Source: Rhodobacterales bacterium 32-67-9
Lineage (GTDB): Bacteria > Pseudomonadota > Alphaproteobacteria > Rhodobacterales > Rhodobacteraceae
Length of the DNA stretch: 64,000 bases
Direction of reading: 5' to 3'
Assembly (NCBI GenBank): GCA_002280515.1
Contig: NCEA01000003.1
Location: 124,001-188,000, forward strand
Shown: piece by piece, positions 44,933 through 53,483 of the stretch
Position numbering within the stretch: position 1 is the stretch's first letter
Layout of the letters: every line of letters starts with the position of its first letter
Notes under the pieces: generated by a model
What the model was told of the DNA's origin: nothing
The model's input: the letters and a program-made list of their open reading frames with translations, nothing else
Database searches by the model: none
Program-made: the position numbers and the translations under genes

Positions 44933-45883
44933 TTACATCAGGCCGGCTTCCTTGTAGAAGCGCTCGGCGCCCGGATGCAGCGGGATCGGCATGCCGTTCA
45001 GCGCGTTCTCCAGCTTGATCTGGGCAGCGGCCTTGTGGGCGGCCTCAAGGTCTCCGAGGTGTTCGAAGAGAAGCTTGGTCATCTGGTAGGCGGTCTCGTC
45101 CGACACGTCCTCGTGCGTCACGAGGAAGTTGACGACGGCCACCGTCGGCACGTCGGCGTCCTGGCCCTGGTAGGTGCCGGCCGGGATCGTCGCGGCGATA
45201 TAGGGCGCACCGAGCTTTTCGACGACTTCGGCCGGGACCGACACCATCTGGATGTCGAGCGAGGTCGAGAGGTCCTTGATCGAGGCGACACCGAGGCCGG
45301 CCGATTGCAGCGTCGCGTCGAGCTGGCGGTTCTTGATCAGTTCGACCGATTCCGCGAAGGGCAGGTATTCGGTCTTGCCGAGATCGTCGTAGCTCATCCC
45401 CGCCGCCTCGAAAATCTTGCGGGCGTTGAGTTCGGTGCCAGACTTTGCGGCGCCGACCGACAGGCTCTTGCCCTTCAGCCCGTCGAGCGAGGTGATGCCC
45501 GATTCCTTCGAGGCCACGATCTGGATGTAGTTCGGATAAACGGCGGCGATGCCGCGCAGCTTCGACAACGGCTCCTTGAAGCCGGCATCAGCATCGCCTT
45601 CCCAGGCGAGCTTGACCGAGTCGCCGAGCGCCAGCGCCAGTTCGCCCTTGCCCTGCTGCAGAAGGTTCAGGTTCTCGACCGAGGCCTTCGTCGACTGCAC
45701 CTGGGTGCGGGCGCCGGGAATGTTGTCGGCGTATATCTTCGACAGGCCGACGCCGAGCGGATAGTAGACGCCGGACGTGCCGCCCGTGAGGATGTTGATG
45801 AACTCCTCGGCCTGGCCGGTGGCGGGGGCCGCGAGCGTGGCAGCCGCGAGAAGTGCCGCGAATTTGCCTTTCAGATTGATCAT
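44933..45883 (-). CDS. TAXI-family TRAP solute-binding protein
   Basis: A 316-aa periplasmic protein. The signal peptide is MINLKGKFAALLAAATLAAPATGQA. The mature part starts EEFINILTGGTSGVYYPLGVGLSKI, the classical TAXI N-terminus, followed by TQVQSTKASVENLNLLQQGKGELAL and KSLSVGAAKSGTELNARKIF. TAXI proteins bind glutamate, 2-oxoglutarate or other carboxylates. Because the same-strand run continues through a two-component system to the enamidase gene, an N-heterocyclic acid or ring-opened dicarboxylate is a plausible ligand. Start 45883 has GGGAGG upstream; an in-frame start at 45904 was rejected. Confidence 0.93.
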   Translation of the reverse strand: MINLKGKFAALLAAATLAAPATGQAEEFINILTGGTSGVYYPLGVGLSKIYADNIPGARTQVQSTKASVENLNLLQQGKGELALALGDSVKLAWEGDADAGFKEPLSKLRGIAAVYPNYIQIVASKESGITSLDGLKGKSLSVGAAKSGTELNARKIFEAAGMSYDDLGKTEYLPFAESVELIKNRQLDATLQSAGLGVASIKDLSTSLDIQMVSVPAEVVEKLGAPYIAATIPAGTYQGQDADVPTVAVVNFLVTHEDVSDETAYQMTKLLFEHLGDLEAAHKAAAQIKLENALNGMPIPLHPGAERFYKEAGLM

Positions 45884-46105
45884 GCTGTCCTCCCATTGAC
45901 GCATCGTCCCGCCCGGTTGGCCGGACGGGGATGGGATTTGCTAGTCGCTCCGGTGCGGCACCGACAAACCCTTTTTAACGCCCGCATGAATTTTCCCGGC
46001 AGGTTCCCGCCACGCGCGGCGCAGCTTCCTGCCGCGGCCTTGCGTGTTCCGGCTGGCCTTCGCCCCGTCGCCTTCGTTAGACTGTGGCCCCGGAGGAGGA
46101 GGCAG

Positions 46106-47821
46106 ATGATCCGACGCGCGGCGGTGCTGGCCGTCTTTCTGGTGCTGACGGCGGCCGTCACCGGCGGGGTCTGGTGGCGGGCGCTGACCGGCGCGCTTTC
46201 GCGGCTGGAAGAGCGGGGGCAGGCGGACCTGGCGCTGGCCGGCGACCGGCTGCTTGGCCAGTTGCATCGATTTCGGAAAACGGCGGTCCTGATGGCCGAC
46301 CATCCCGATGTGCTGGCGCTGGCGCTCGATCCGGACGGCTCCTCCGAGGCGGTTGACGCGCTCTTGCAGCGCACCGCCGACATGACGCGCTCGGACGAGT
46401 TGATGCTGACCGACGCGACGGGGCGGGTCCTGGCCGCGTCAGGCGCGGGCAAGGGCACCGACCGCTCCGCCACGCCTTATTTCAAGCGGGCGATGCAGGG
46501 CGCGCTCGGTTTCCTTCATGAAATTGACCTTGTGAGCGGGCGGCGCTTCTTCGTCTACGCCGCCCCGGTCTTCTCGCCCGAGGGGCCGGTCGCCGGTGCC
46601 CTTGTGGCGCGGATCGACACCGAGGCGGTCGAGGTGACATGGCGCGGCGAGCCGATGATCGTCTTCTTCACCGACCGCGACGGCGTCGCCTTCGTGTCGA
46701 ACCGGGACGAACTGATCCTCGTGCAGCTCTCGCTCCTGCCCGAAGGCGCAAGCGACAAGCTCCTGCGGCGCGAGGAGCGCAATCTGGGGCGCCATGTCGT
46801 CTGGGACATCGACGGCGGGCCGTATCTGCCGGCCCACGCGCTGCACCTGACTCGCGACCTGCCGGTGATCGGGATGACGGTCGAGGCGCTTGTGGATGTG
46901 GATCCGGCAGAGCGGCAGGCGCTCTTGCAGGCGCTGGTGGCGACGCTCATCTGCATCGGCCTCGGCGCCGTCCTCTATGCGCTTATGGAGCGGCGGCGGG
47001 CGCTCTCCGTCCGGCTCGCGGCCGAGGCGGAGGCGAACACGCGGCTGGAGGGACGGGTCGCCGAGCGTACGCGCGAACTGACCGAGGCCAATGACCAGCT
47101 GCACCGCGCGCAGGCGGAACTGGTGCAGGCCGGCAAGCTTTCCGCGCTCGGCCAGATGTCGGCCGGGATCAGCCACGAGTTGAACCAGCCGCTGATGGCG
47201 ATCCAGTCCTATGCCGAGAATGCCGGGCTGTTCCTTGAGCGGGAGGAACCGGCGCGGGCGGCCGAGAACCTCGGCCGGATTTCCGACCTCGCCCGCCGGA
47301 TGGGCCGGATCATCAAGAACCTCCGCGCCTTCGCGCGGCAGGAAAGCGAGGGGATGAGCGACGTGGACCTCGTCGCGGTCATCGCCGCGGCGCTGGAACT
47401 GACCGAGACGCGGCTCAGGACGGCGTCGGTCAGGGTGGACTGGACGCCGCCCGCCCGCCCGGTCCTGGTCCGGGGTGGCGAAGTGCGGTTGCAGCAGGTG
47501 CTGGTCAACCTTCTCGCCAACGCCGCCGACGCGATGGAGGGCGGCGGGACGGTGACGATCCGCCTTGCGCAGACGGGTGGCCGCGTCCGGCTCAGCCTTG
47601 CCGATACCGGCCCGGGGATTGCCGAGCCGGAGCGGATCTTCGATCCCTTTTATTCCACGAAGGAGGTCGGCGCGAGCGAGGGGATGGGCCTCGGCCTGTC
47701 GATCTCCTACGGTATCGTGCAGAGCTTCGGCGGCACGATTGCCGGGCGGAACCGGGACGGGGGCGGGGCGGAGTTCACGGTGGAGCTGTCGGCGGCGGAA
47801 CGGGGGGCGAAGGCGGCATGA
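46106..47821 (+). CDS. DctB-like sensor histidine kinase (copy 2)
   Basis: A 571-aa membrane kinase with N-terminal helix MIRRAAVLAVFLVLTAAVTGGVWW and a periplasmic sensor domain (DELMLTDATGRVLAASGAGKG, ATPYFKRAMQGALGFLHEID). A second helix lies near residue 280, then a coiled coil (EGRVAERTRELTEANDQL). The H-box is SAGISHELNQPLMAIQSY, the N-box NLLANAADAMEGGG, and the G-boxes DTGPGIAEPE and GMGLGLSIS. ATG 46106 has GGAGGAGG upstream. Its stop overlaps the start of the partner regulator (ATGA). The same frame stays open far upstream, antisense to the TRAP genes, but that part is not coding. Confidence 0.92.
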   Translation: MIRRAAVLAVFLVLTAAVTGGVWWRALTGALSRLEERGQADLALAGDRLLGQLHRFRKTAVLMADHPDVLALALDPDGSSEAVDALLQRTADMTRSDELMLTDATGRVLAASGAGKGTDRSATPYFKRAMQGALGFLHEIDLVSGRRFFVYAAPVFSPEGPVAGALVARIDTEAVEVTWRGEPMIVFFTDRDGVAFVSNRDELILVQLSLLPEGASDKLLRREERNLGRHVVWDIDGGPYLPAHALHLTRDLPVIGMTVEALVDVDPAERQALLQALVATLICIGLGAVLYALMERRRALSVRLAAEAEANTRLEGRVAERTRELTEANDQLHRAQAELVQAGKLSALGQMSAGISHELNQPLMAIQSYAENAGLFLEREEPARAAENLGRISDLARRMGRIIKNLRAFARQESEGMSDVDLVAVIAAALELTETRLRTASVRVDWTPPARPVLVRGGEVRLQQVLVNLLANAADAMEGGGTVTIRLAQTGGRVRLSLADTGPGIAEPERIFDPFYSTKEVGASEGMGLGLSISYGIVQSFGGTIAGRNRDGGGAEFTVELSAAERGAKAA

Positions 47822-49047
47822 CGGACAGGGTGCTTCTCGTCGACGACGACCGCGCGGTGCGCGAAGCGCTGGGTCAGACCCTGGAACTGGCGGGGCACAA
47901 GCCGGTTCTGGCGGGGTCCTATATCGAGGCGAAGGACCATATCTCGGCCGATTTCGCCGGCATCGTCGTCAGCGACATCCGTATGCCGGGCAAGGACGGT
48001 TTCGCGCTGCTCGATCACGCCCGCAAGGTCGATCCCGACCTGCCGGTGATCCTGCTGACCGGCGAGGGCGACGTGCCGATGGCGGTGAAGGGAATGGCGG
48101 GCGGCGCCTTCGACTTCCTCGAAAAGCCCTGCGGGCCGTCGGATTTCCTTGCCGTCGTCGGCAAGGCGCTGAAGACCCGGGCGCTGGTGTTGGAGAACCG
48201 GGCGCTGAAGCGCGAGATCCGGCGCGGCGACGCGGCAGCGCGGATGCTGGTCGGCACCTCGGCGCTGGCCGAGCAGATGCGCGAGGCGGCGCGGCGCGCG
48301 GCGCGGACATCGGCCGAGGTGCTGATCTCTGGCCCGCCGGGGGCCGGAACGGCAAAGATGGCGGAGGTGGTGCATCTTTTGTCCGCCGCCGCGATGCGGC
48401 CTTTCCAGAAGCTCTCCGCCGCCTCCGCGACGCCCGAGACGCTGGCCGCCGCCTTCGGCCGGGCCGAGGGCGGGTCGATCTTTCTCGACGAGGTCGCGGC
48501 ATTGCCGCCGGCCGCGCAATTCGCGCTGCACGACCTCATCGACGCCCATCCCGGCACCCGGGTCATCGCCGGCACCTACCGCGATCTGGGCCGCGACGCG
48601 GCGGAGGGGCGGTTCAACCCCGACCTCTTCTACAAGCTCGACGTCATGCGGGTGCGCATCCCGGCCCTGACCGAACGGCCAGAGGACATTCCCGTCCTCT
48701 TCCGTCACTATGTCGCGACCGCCTGCGAACAATCCGACCTGCCGATGCCCGAGATCACGCCCGAGGTCATCGCCGATCTCATGGCGCAGGACTGGCCCGG
48801 CAATGCCCGCGCGCTGATGAACGCGGCGATGCGCTTCGCGATGGGGCTGAGCGAGGGCCATGAGGACGCCGCCGCCCCCGGACTTGCCGGGCAGATGGCA
48901 CGGGTCGAACGCTCGCTTCTGGTCGAGGCGCTGGTGCGCCACGCCGGCAACGCGACCGAGGCGGCGGCGGCGCTGAAACTGCCGCGCAAGACCTTCTACG
49001 ACAAGCTCGCCCGCCACGGGATTCGCGCGGAGGCCTATCGGGCCTAG
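47818..49047 (+). CDS. Degenerate DctD-like response regulator (copy 2)
   Basis: A 409-aa protein with an intact receiver (VDDDR, phosphoacceptor Asp53 in SDIRMPGKDG) and an intact Fis-type HTH (NATEAAAALKLPRKTFYDKLARHGI). The central AAA+ domain is eroded: the Walker A position reads ISGPPGAGTAKM, with the Lys after GxG missing. No GAFTGA loop lies between the P-loop and Walker B (GGSIFLDEVAAL), and about 25 residues are absent there. The R-finger region FNPDLFYKL remains. It should bind DNA and be phosphorylated, but classical sigma-54 activation is unlikely. The TRAP operon dctPQM lies downstream. Confidence 0.88.
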   Translation: MTDRVLLVDDDRAVREALGQTLELAGHKPVLAGSYIEAKDHISADFAGIVVSDIRMPGKDGFALLDHARKVDPDLPVILLTGEGDVPMAVKGMAGGAFDFLEKPCGPSDFLAVVGKALKTRALVLENRALKREIRRGDAAARMLVGTSALAEQMREAARRAARTSAEVLISGPPGAGTAKMAEVVHLLSAAAMRPFQKLSAASATPETLAAAFGRAEGGSIFLDEVAALPPAAQFALHDLIDAHPGTRVIAGTYRDLGRDAAEGRFNPDLFYKLDVMRVRIPALTERPEDIPVLFRHYVATACEQSDLPMPEITPEVIADLMAQDWPGNARALMNAAMRFAMGLSEGHEDAAAPGLAGQMARVERSLLVEALVRHAGNATEAAAALKLPRKTFYDKLARHGIRAEAYRA

Positions 49048-49098
49048 TGTGCGGATTTCCGCACGGTCAGCGGTAACACTTGTGTGAAAACCCGCCCG
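49048..49098 (+). promoter_or_regulatory. Two DctD-type upstream sites before dctP
   Basis: TGTGCGGATTTCCGCACG (49048-49065) contains a perfect dyad GTGCGGA-TT-TCCGCAC. A degenerate copy TGTGTGAAAACCCGCCCG (49081-49098) matches it at 12 of 18 positions and is spaced 33 bp, about three helical turns. The arrangement looks like tandem enhancer sites about 200 bp upstream of the dctP start. The first also forms a hairpin just after the regulator stop. Confidence 0.5.
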
Positions 49099-49230
49099 CG
49101 CGCGATGCGGGCGATGCCGGTTCCGGCGCGTCAAGCTATTGATCCCGCTGAGGAAAGTCGGGATTTTCTGGCCGGAAAAACAAATCGTTGATTGCCGACC
49201 CCGGCCCCGCTTTTCTGTTCCCGATCGCCG

Positions 49231-49246
49231 TTGGCACGGCGTGATC
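49231..49246 (+). promoter_or_regulatory. Sigma-54 -24-like element with poor -12
   Basis: TTGGCACG at 49231-49238 is a perfect -24 element, but the matching -12 tetrad (49243-49246) is GATC rather than TTGC. It lies 31 bp before the dctP start. Confidence 0.3.
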
Positions 49247-49276
49247 AACCAACGAAGATACGACGGGAGGAATTCG

Positions 49277-50284
49277 ATGAAGACCATGACAACCGCCATG
49301 ACGGCGATCGCGCTGGCCATGTCCGCAGGTGCGGCCCTGGCGAGCCCCGGCTGCGACGCGGGCGAAATCGTGATGAAGTTCGCCCATGTGACGAATTCCG
49401 ACAAGCATCCGAAGGGCATCGCCGCGAGCCTCTTCGCCGAGCGGGTGAACACCGAGATGGACGGCAAGGCCTGCATGGAGGTCTATCCGAACTCCACGCT
49501 TTACGACGACGACCAGGTGCTGGAGGCGATGCTTCAGGGCGACGTCCAGTTCGCCGCGCCCTCGCTATCGAAGTTCGAGGCCTTCACCAAGCAGTTCCAG
49601 ATCTTCGACCTGCCGTTCATGTTCAAGGACATCGAGGCGGTGGACGGGTTCCAGAATTCCGAAGCCGGGCAGGCGATGAAGGAATCGATGGTCCGGCGCG
49701 GGCTGCTCGGTCTCGAATTCTGGCACAACGGGCTGAAGCAGATGTCGGCGAACAAGCCGGTGATCCTGCCCGAGGACATGAAGGGTCTCAAGATCCGGGT
49801 GCAGCCGTCGGACGTGATCGTGGCGCAGATGGAGGCGCTCGGCGCCTCTCCGCAACCGATGGCCTTCGCCGAGGTCTACGGCGCCTTGCAGACCGGCGTT
49901 GTCGACGGGCAGGAGAACACCTGGTCGAACATCTACGGCCAGAAGTTCTACGAGGTGCAGGACGGCACCACCGAGACCAACCACGGCGTGCTCGACTACC
50001 TCGTCGTCGCCTCGGTGGACTGGATGGACAGCCTGCCCGAGGACGTGCGCACGCAAGTGACGACGATCCTCAAGGAAGTGACGGTGGAGCGGAACGCTGC
50101 GGTCGGCCAGGTCGACGCCGAGGCGCGGCAGGCGATCCTCGACGCCGGCGGCGTGATCCGCGAACTGGACGACAGCCAGCGCCAGGCCTGGGTCGACGCG
50201 ATGAAGCCGGTCTGGGACAAGTTCGTCGATGGTGTCGGACAGGACAATATCGACGCGGCGCAAACCTTCAACTCCGGTAGCTGA
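49277..50284 (+). CDS. dctP: TRAP transporter solute-binding protein, DctP family
   Basis: A 335-aa periplasmic binding protein with a signal peptide (MKTMTTAMTAIALAMSAGAALA). The mature part shows the DctP layout: EIVMKFAHVTNSDKHPKGIAASLFAERVN, MEVYPNSTLYDDDQVLEAMLQGDVQFAAPS, FQIFDLPFMFKD and the ligand Arg region LKIRVQPSDVIVAQM, followed by GVVDGQENTWSNIYGQKFYEVQ. Family ligands are C4-dicarboxylates and other organic acids; the exact one is unknown. GGGAGG lies just upstream of the ATG. It is followed by dctQ (78 bp) and dctM, forming a complete TRAP system. Confidence 0.95.
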   Translation: MKTMTTAMTAIALAMSAGAALASPGCDAGEIVMKFAHVTNSDKHPKGIAASLFAERVNTEMDGKACMEVYPNSTLYDDDQVLEAMLQGDVQFAAPSLSKFEAFTKQFQIFDLPFMFKDIEAVDGFQNSEAGQAMKESMVRRGLLGLEFWHNGLKQMSANKPVILPEDMKGLKIRVQPSDVIVAQMEALGASPQPMAFAEVYGALQTGVVDGQENTWSNIYGQKFYEVQDGTTETNHGVLDYLVVASVDWMDSLPEDVRTQVTTILKEVTVERNAAVGQVDAEARQAILDAGGVIRELDDSQRQAWVDAMKPVWDKFVDGVGQDNIDAAQTFNSGS

Positions 50285-50362
50285 GCCACCGCTCGCGGAC
50301 GGAGCTGTACGGACCCGGCTGGGGATGGCCGGGTCCGGATCATCGTAGAGGGGGAGGGGACT

Positions 50363-51043
50363 ATGAGCGGCAAGTATGCGCCGTCGACCGGCTTCGGCCG
50401 GGCGGTTCACGAGGTCGAGGAAACCGCGATCGCCGTGATCCTCGGTCTGATGACCGTGATCACCTTCGTCAATGTCGTGCTGCGCTATGTCTTCAACTCC
50501 TCGCTGATCTGGGGGCTCGAGATGACTTCGGCGCTCTTTGCCTGGCTCGTGCTCTTCGGCATGTCCTATGCGGTGAAGGTGACGGCGCATCTCGGGGTGG
50601 ATGCCGTCATCAATATCCTGCCCCATCGTGGCCGGCGCATCCTCGCGCTTGTCGCCGCGGCCTGCTGCCTCGTCTACGCATTCCTGCTGTTGAAGGGGGC
50701 CTGGGACTACTGGGCGCCGTTCGGCGGGTTCGAGCAGACCGGCGGGCGCTGGTTCCCCGAGGGCTTCATCAAGACCCGCGATCAGGCCTGGTACGAGACC
50801 GAGCAGATCCCGATGCCGGACTGGCTGCGCTTCATCGAGCCGGTGTTCAATCAGGGTGAACATTACGAGAAGCTGCCGCGCTTCATTCCCTACATGATCC
50901 TGCCCATCGGCTGCGCTCTGCTTCTCTTCCGGCTCATTCAGGCGACCTGGGGCATCGTCACCGGCGCCCGCGAAAGCCTGATCGTCAGCCACGAGGCCGA
51001 GGACGCCGTCGACGATGTCCGCCACATGAATTTCGAGGAATAA
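50363..51043 (+). CDS. dctQ: TRAP transporter small permease, DctQ
   Basis: A 226-aa four-helix membrane subunit. It has VEETAIAVILGLMTVITFVNVVLRYVFNSSLIWGLEMTSALFAWLVLFGMSYAVK with the family helix pair, a third helix near residue 95 (ILALVAAACCLVYAFLLL) and a fourth near 180 (YMILPIGCALLLFRLIQA). An unusually long loop of about 60 residues between helices 3 and 4, rich in aromatic and acidic residues, makes it longer than a typical DctQ (150-180 aa). dctM starts three bases after its stop. Confidence 0.93.
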   Translation: MSGKYAPSTGFGRAVHEVEETAIAVILGLMTVITFVNVVLRYVFNSSLIWGLEMTSALFAWLVLFGMSYAVKVTAHLGVDAVINILPHRGRRILALVAAACCLVYAFLLLKGAWDYWAPFGGFEQTGGRWFPEGFIKTRDQAWYETEQIPMPDWLRFIEPVFNQGEHYEKLPRFIPYMILPIGCALLLFRLIQATWGIVTGARESLIVSHEAEDAVDDVRHMNFEE

Positions 51044-51046
51044 GAC

Positions 51047-52435
51047 ATGGAAGTCGTTCTTCTCTTCGTGATGGTCGTCGGCCTCATGCTGATCGGCGTG
51101 CCGATCGCCATCTCGCTCGGCCTGTCGTCCACGCTGTTCCTGCTGTGGTTCTCAGACACTTCGCTCGCCTCGATCGCACAGACGCTCTATCAGGCGATGG
51201 AGGGGCATTCGACACTTCTGGCGATCCCCTTCTTCATCCTCGCCTCAAGCTTCATGTCGACGGGCGGCGTGGCCCAGCGGATCATCCGCTTTTCCATCGC
51301 CTGCGTCGGGCACCTTCCGGGGGGGCTCGCCATTGCCGGCGTCTTCGCCTGCATGCTCTTCGCCGCCCTTTCCGGCTCCAGCCCCGCGACCGTGGTCGCC
51401 ATCGGCTCGATCGTCATCGCTGCGATGCGGCAGGTCGGCTATTCCCGCGACTTCGCGGCGGGCGTGATCTGCAACGCCGGCACGCTCGGTATTCTCATCC
51501 CGCCGTCGATCGTGATGGTCGTCTATGCCTCGGCCACCGATGTCTCGGTCGGGCGCATGTTCCTTGCCGGTGTCATTCCGGGGCTTTTGGCCGGCGGCAT
51601 GCTGATGGCCACGATCCTGATCTGGGCGATCTGGAAGAACCTGCCCAAGGGCAAGTGGCTCGGCTGGGGCGAGATCTTCGAAAGCTTCGGCGAGGCGTTC
51701 TGGGGCCTGATGCTGATCGTCATCATCATGGTCGGTCTCTACGGTATCCCCGGCCTCACCAAGGCGATCTTCACGCCGACCGAAGCCGCCGCCGTCGCGT
51801 CGGTCTGGGCCTTCATCGTGGCTACGTTCATCTACCGCGACATGGGGCCGCTGAAACGGGAAGGCGGCAACCTGACATTGCTGCAAAAACCGATTGCCCT
51901 TCTGACCGCCTTCGTCCACCGCGACACCAAGGCAACGCTTTTCGAGGCCGGCAAGCTGACGGTCACGCTGATGTTCATAATCGCCAATGCGCTGATCCTG
52001 AAGCAAGTGCTGACCGAAGAGCAGATCCCGCAGCAGATTGCGGCGGCGATGCTCGACGCGGGCTTCGGCAAGATCGTGTTCCTGATCATCGTCAACGTCA
52101 TCCTCTTGATCGGCGGCCAGTTCATGGAGCCCTCGGGCCTGATCCTGATCGTGGCGCCGCTGGTGTTTCCCATCGCCCTCTCGCTCGGCGTCGATCCGAT
52201 CCACCTTGGCATCATCATGGTGGTAAACATGGAGATCGGGATGATCACGCCGCCGGTGGGTCTCAACCTCTTCGTCACTTCGGGCGTTGCGGGCATGTCG
52301 ATGATGCGGGTGGTGAAGGCGGCATTGCCGTTCCTCGGCGTACTCTTCGTCTTCCTGATCATCGTCACCTATGTGCCGTTTCTCTCGACCTGGCTTCCGA
52401 CGCTGGTCATGGGGCCGGAAGTAATTGTAAAATAA
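51047..52435 (+). CDS. dctM: TRAP transporter large permease, DctM
   Basis: A 462-aa ion-coupled transport subunit of the DctM/IT superfamily with about 12 helices. Signature segments are PIAISLGLSSTLFLLW, FSIACVGHLPGGLAIAGVFACMLFAALSGSSPATVVAIGSI, AGVICNAGTLGILIPPSIVMVVYA, FTPTEAAAVASVWAF, GGQFMEPSGLILIVAPLVFPI and NMEIGMITPPVGLNLFV. It works with DctQ and the DctP-type binding protein. A strong bidirectional hairpin follows the stop. Confidence 0.96.
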   Translation: MEVVLLFVMVVGLMLIGVPIAISLGLSSTLFLLWFSDTSLASIAQTLYQAMEGHSTLLAIPFFILASSFMSTGGVAQRIIRFSIACVGHLPGGLAIAGVFACMLFAALSGSSPATVVAIGSIVIAAMRQVGYSRDFAAGVICNAGTLGILIPPSIVMVVYASATDVSVGRMFLAGVIPGLLAGGMLMATILIWAIWKNLPKGKWLGWGEIFESFGEAFWGLMLIVIIMVGLYGIPGLTKAIFTPTEAAAVASVWAFIVATFIYRDMGPLKREGGNLTLLQKPIALLTAFVHRDTKATLFEAGKLTVTLMFIIANALILKQVLTEEQIPQQIAAAMLDAGFGKIVFLIIVNVILLIGGQFMEPSGLILIVAPLVFPIALSLGVDPIHLGIIMVVNMEIGMITPPVGLNLFVTSGVAGMSMMRVVKAALPFLGVLFVFLIIVTYVPFLSTWLPTLVMGPEVIVK

Positions 52436-52451
52436 GAGTAAACAGGCCGGG

Positions 52452-52473
52452 CGTCTTCCCCGCGGGGAAGGCG
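52452..52473. terminator. Bidirectional terminator between dctM and the LysR gene
   Basis: CGTCTTCCCC (52452-52461) pairs with GGGGAAGGCG (52464-52473), ten pairs including one G-T. It lies between two convergent stop codons. Confidence 0.65.
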
Positions 52474-52475
52474 TC

Positions 52476-53348
52476 CTAGCCTTGTGCCATCTCGCGCGCG
52501 ATGTCGAAGAAGGCCTGGACCAGCTTGCCGCCCCGGCGCTCGCGCAGGCACACCAGCGCCTCGTCCATGACCATGGCCTCGGCGCCCTCGACCGGGATCG
52601 CGACCAGCCGGGCGTCGGCGCCGAATTCGGCGGTCGAGACAAAGCCGATGCCGGCGCCGGAGGCGACGATCTCGCGCACTGCTTCGCGGCCCTCGGCCTC
52701 GATCGCGGCGCTAAGGGTCACGCCCGCCGACCGTGCAGCGTCTTCGAGCTTGCGGCGGGTTTTCGATCCGTCCTCGCGCAGCACCAGCGGCAGGTCCTTC
52801 AACTCGGCGAACGTCAGCGACTTGCGCCGGGCCAGGGCATGGTCGCGGGCGACGAAGGCGGTGATCGGCGTCGAATTGAGCTGCAACGCCTCGATGTCAT
52901 GGCTTTCCGGCAGGTCACCAAGGACTCCGATATCGGCCTCGTAACCGTGCAGGGCCGAGAGAACGCTGTCGGTATTGCCGGCGCGCACGGTGACGCGCAC
53001 CCCCGGATGCCGTTCGCGGAAGCGGGCGAGGATGTGGAGCAAGTGATGGGCGCTATCGGCGACGATGCGCAGCGTTCCGGCGCGCAAAGCCCGCGATTCC
53101 GACAATAGGTCGAGCGCCTGCTGTTCGTTGTCGAAAAGCCGCCGGGTGATTTCCAGAAGCCGCTCGCCCTGCGGGGTCAGGCTGACCTGCCGCTTGTGCC
53201 GGTTGAAGAGGAGAAGGTCATATTCCTCCTCGAGCTTGCGGACCTGATCGGATATCGCCGGCTGCGTCAGGTGCAGCGCGTCCGCCGCACGCGAAAAACC
53301 GCCTTCGATGGCGACGTTGTGAAAGGCGCGGAGCTGGACGTATCGCAT
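52476..53348 (-). CDS. LysR-family regulator of the aminoethylphosphonate operon
   Basis: A 290-aa LysR-type regulator. HTH: MRYVQLRAFHNVAIEGGFSRAADALHLTQPAISDQVRKLEEEYDLLLF. The effector domain begins LRAGTLRIVADSAHHLLHILARF and contains GYEADIGVLGDLPESHDIEALQL. It is divergent from phnW across a 135-bp AT-rich region with spaced repeats, the standard LysR arrangement, so it most likely activates phnW-phnA-phnY with aminoethylphosphonate or an intermediate as inducer. Start 53348 gives the family N-terminus; an upstream in-frame ATG at 53390 is in the promoter region. Confidence 0.9.
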   Translation of the reverse strand: MRYVQLRAFHNVAIEGGFSRAADALHLTQPAISDQVRKLEEEYDLLLFNRHKRQVSLTPQGERLLEITRRLFDNEQQALDLLSESRALRAGTLRIVADSAHHLLHILARFRERHPGVRVTVRAGNTDSVLSALHGYEADIGVLGDLPESHDIEALQLNSTPITAFVARDHALARRKSLTFAELKDLPLVLREDGSKTRRKLEDAARSAGVTLSAAIEAEGREAVREIVASGAGIGFVSTAEFGADARLVAIPVEGAEAMVMDEALVCLRERRGGKLVQAFFDIAREMAQG

Positions 53349-53394
53349 CGGTGCCGGGGTTCTGAGCTTTGTCGCATCATACGAAAGCAAAACT

Positions 53395-53431
53395 TATGGA
53401 TCAATCTAAAATAACGATTTTACATATGGAT
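53395..53431. promoter_or_regulatory. Candidate LysR binding region upstream of phnW
   Basis: TATGGAT occurs at 53395-53401 and again at 53425-53431, 30 bp apart (about three turns), within an AT-rich segment between the divergent LysR and phnW genes. Confidence 0.4.
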
Positions 53432-53483
53432 TGGCGCGTGGGACATGCAGGCATCCCGTGCATTCCGCCAAGGAGTCCCGACA

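Noticed and set aside
45927-45941. Sigma-54 promoter candidate GG-N10-GC upstream of the copy-2 kinase
   Set aside because: The -24 half matches poorly beyond GG, and it is about 165 bp from the gene; chance match in GC-rich DNA is likely.
42701-46105. Long open frame upstream of the copy-2 kinase (would give a 1706-aa protein)
   Set aside because: It is antisense to the DUF1850, TRAP permease and binding-protein genes, is Arg/His/Gly/Asp-rich without domains, and the kinase has a proper start at 46106 with GGAGGAGG and a membrane helix.
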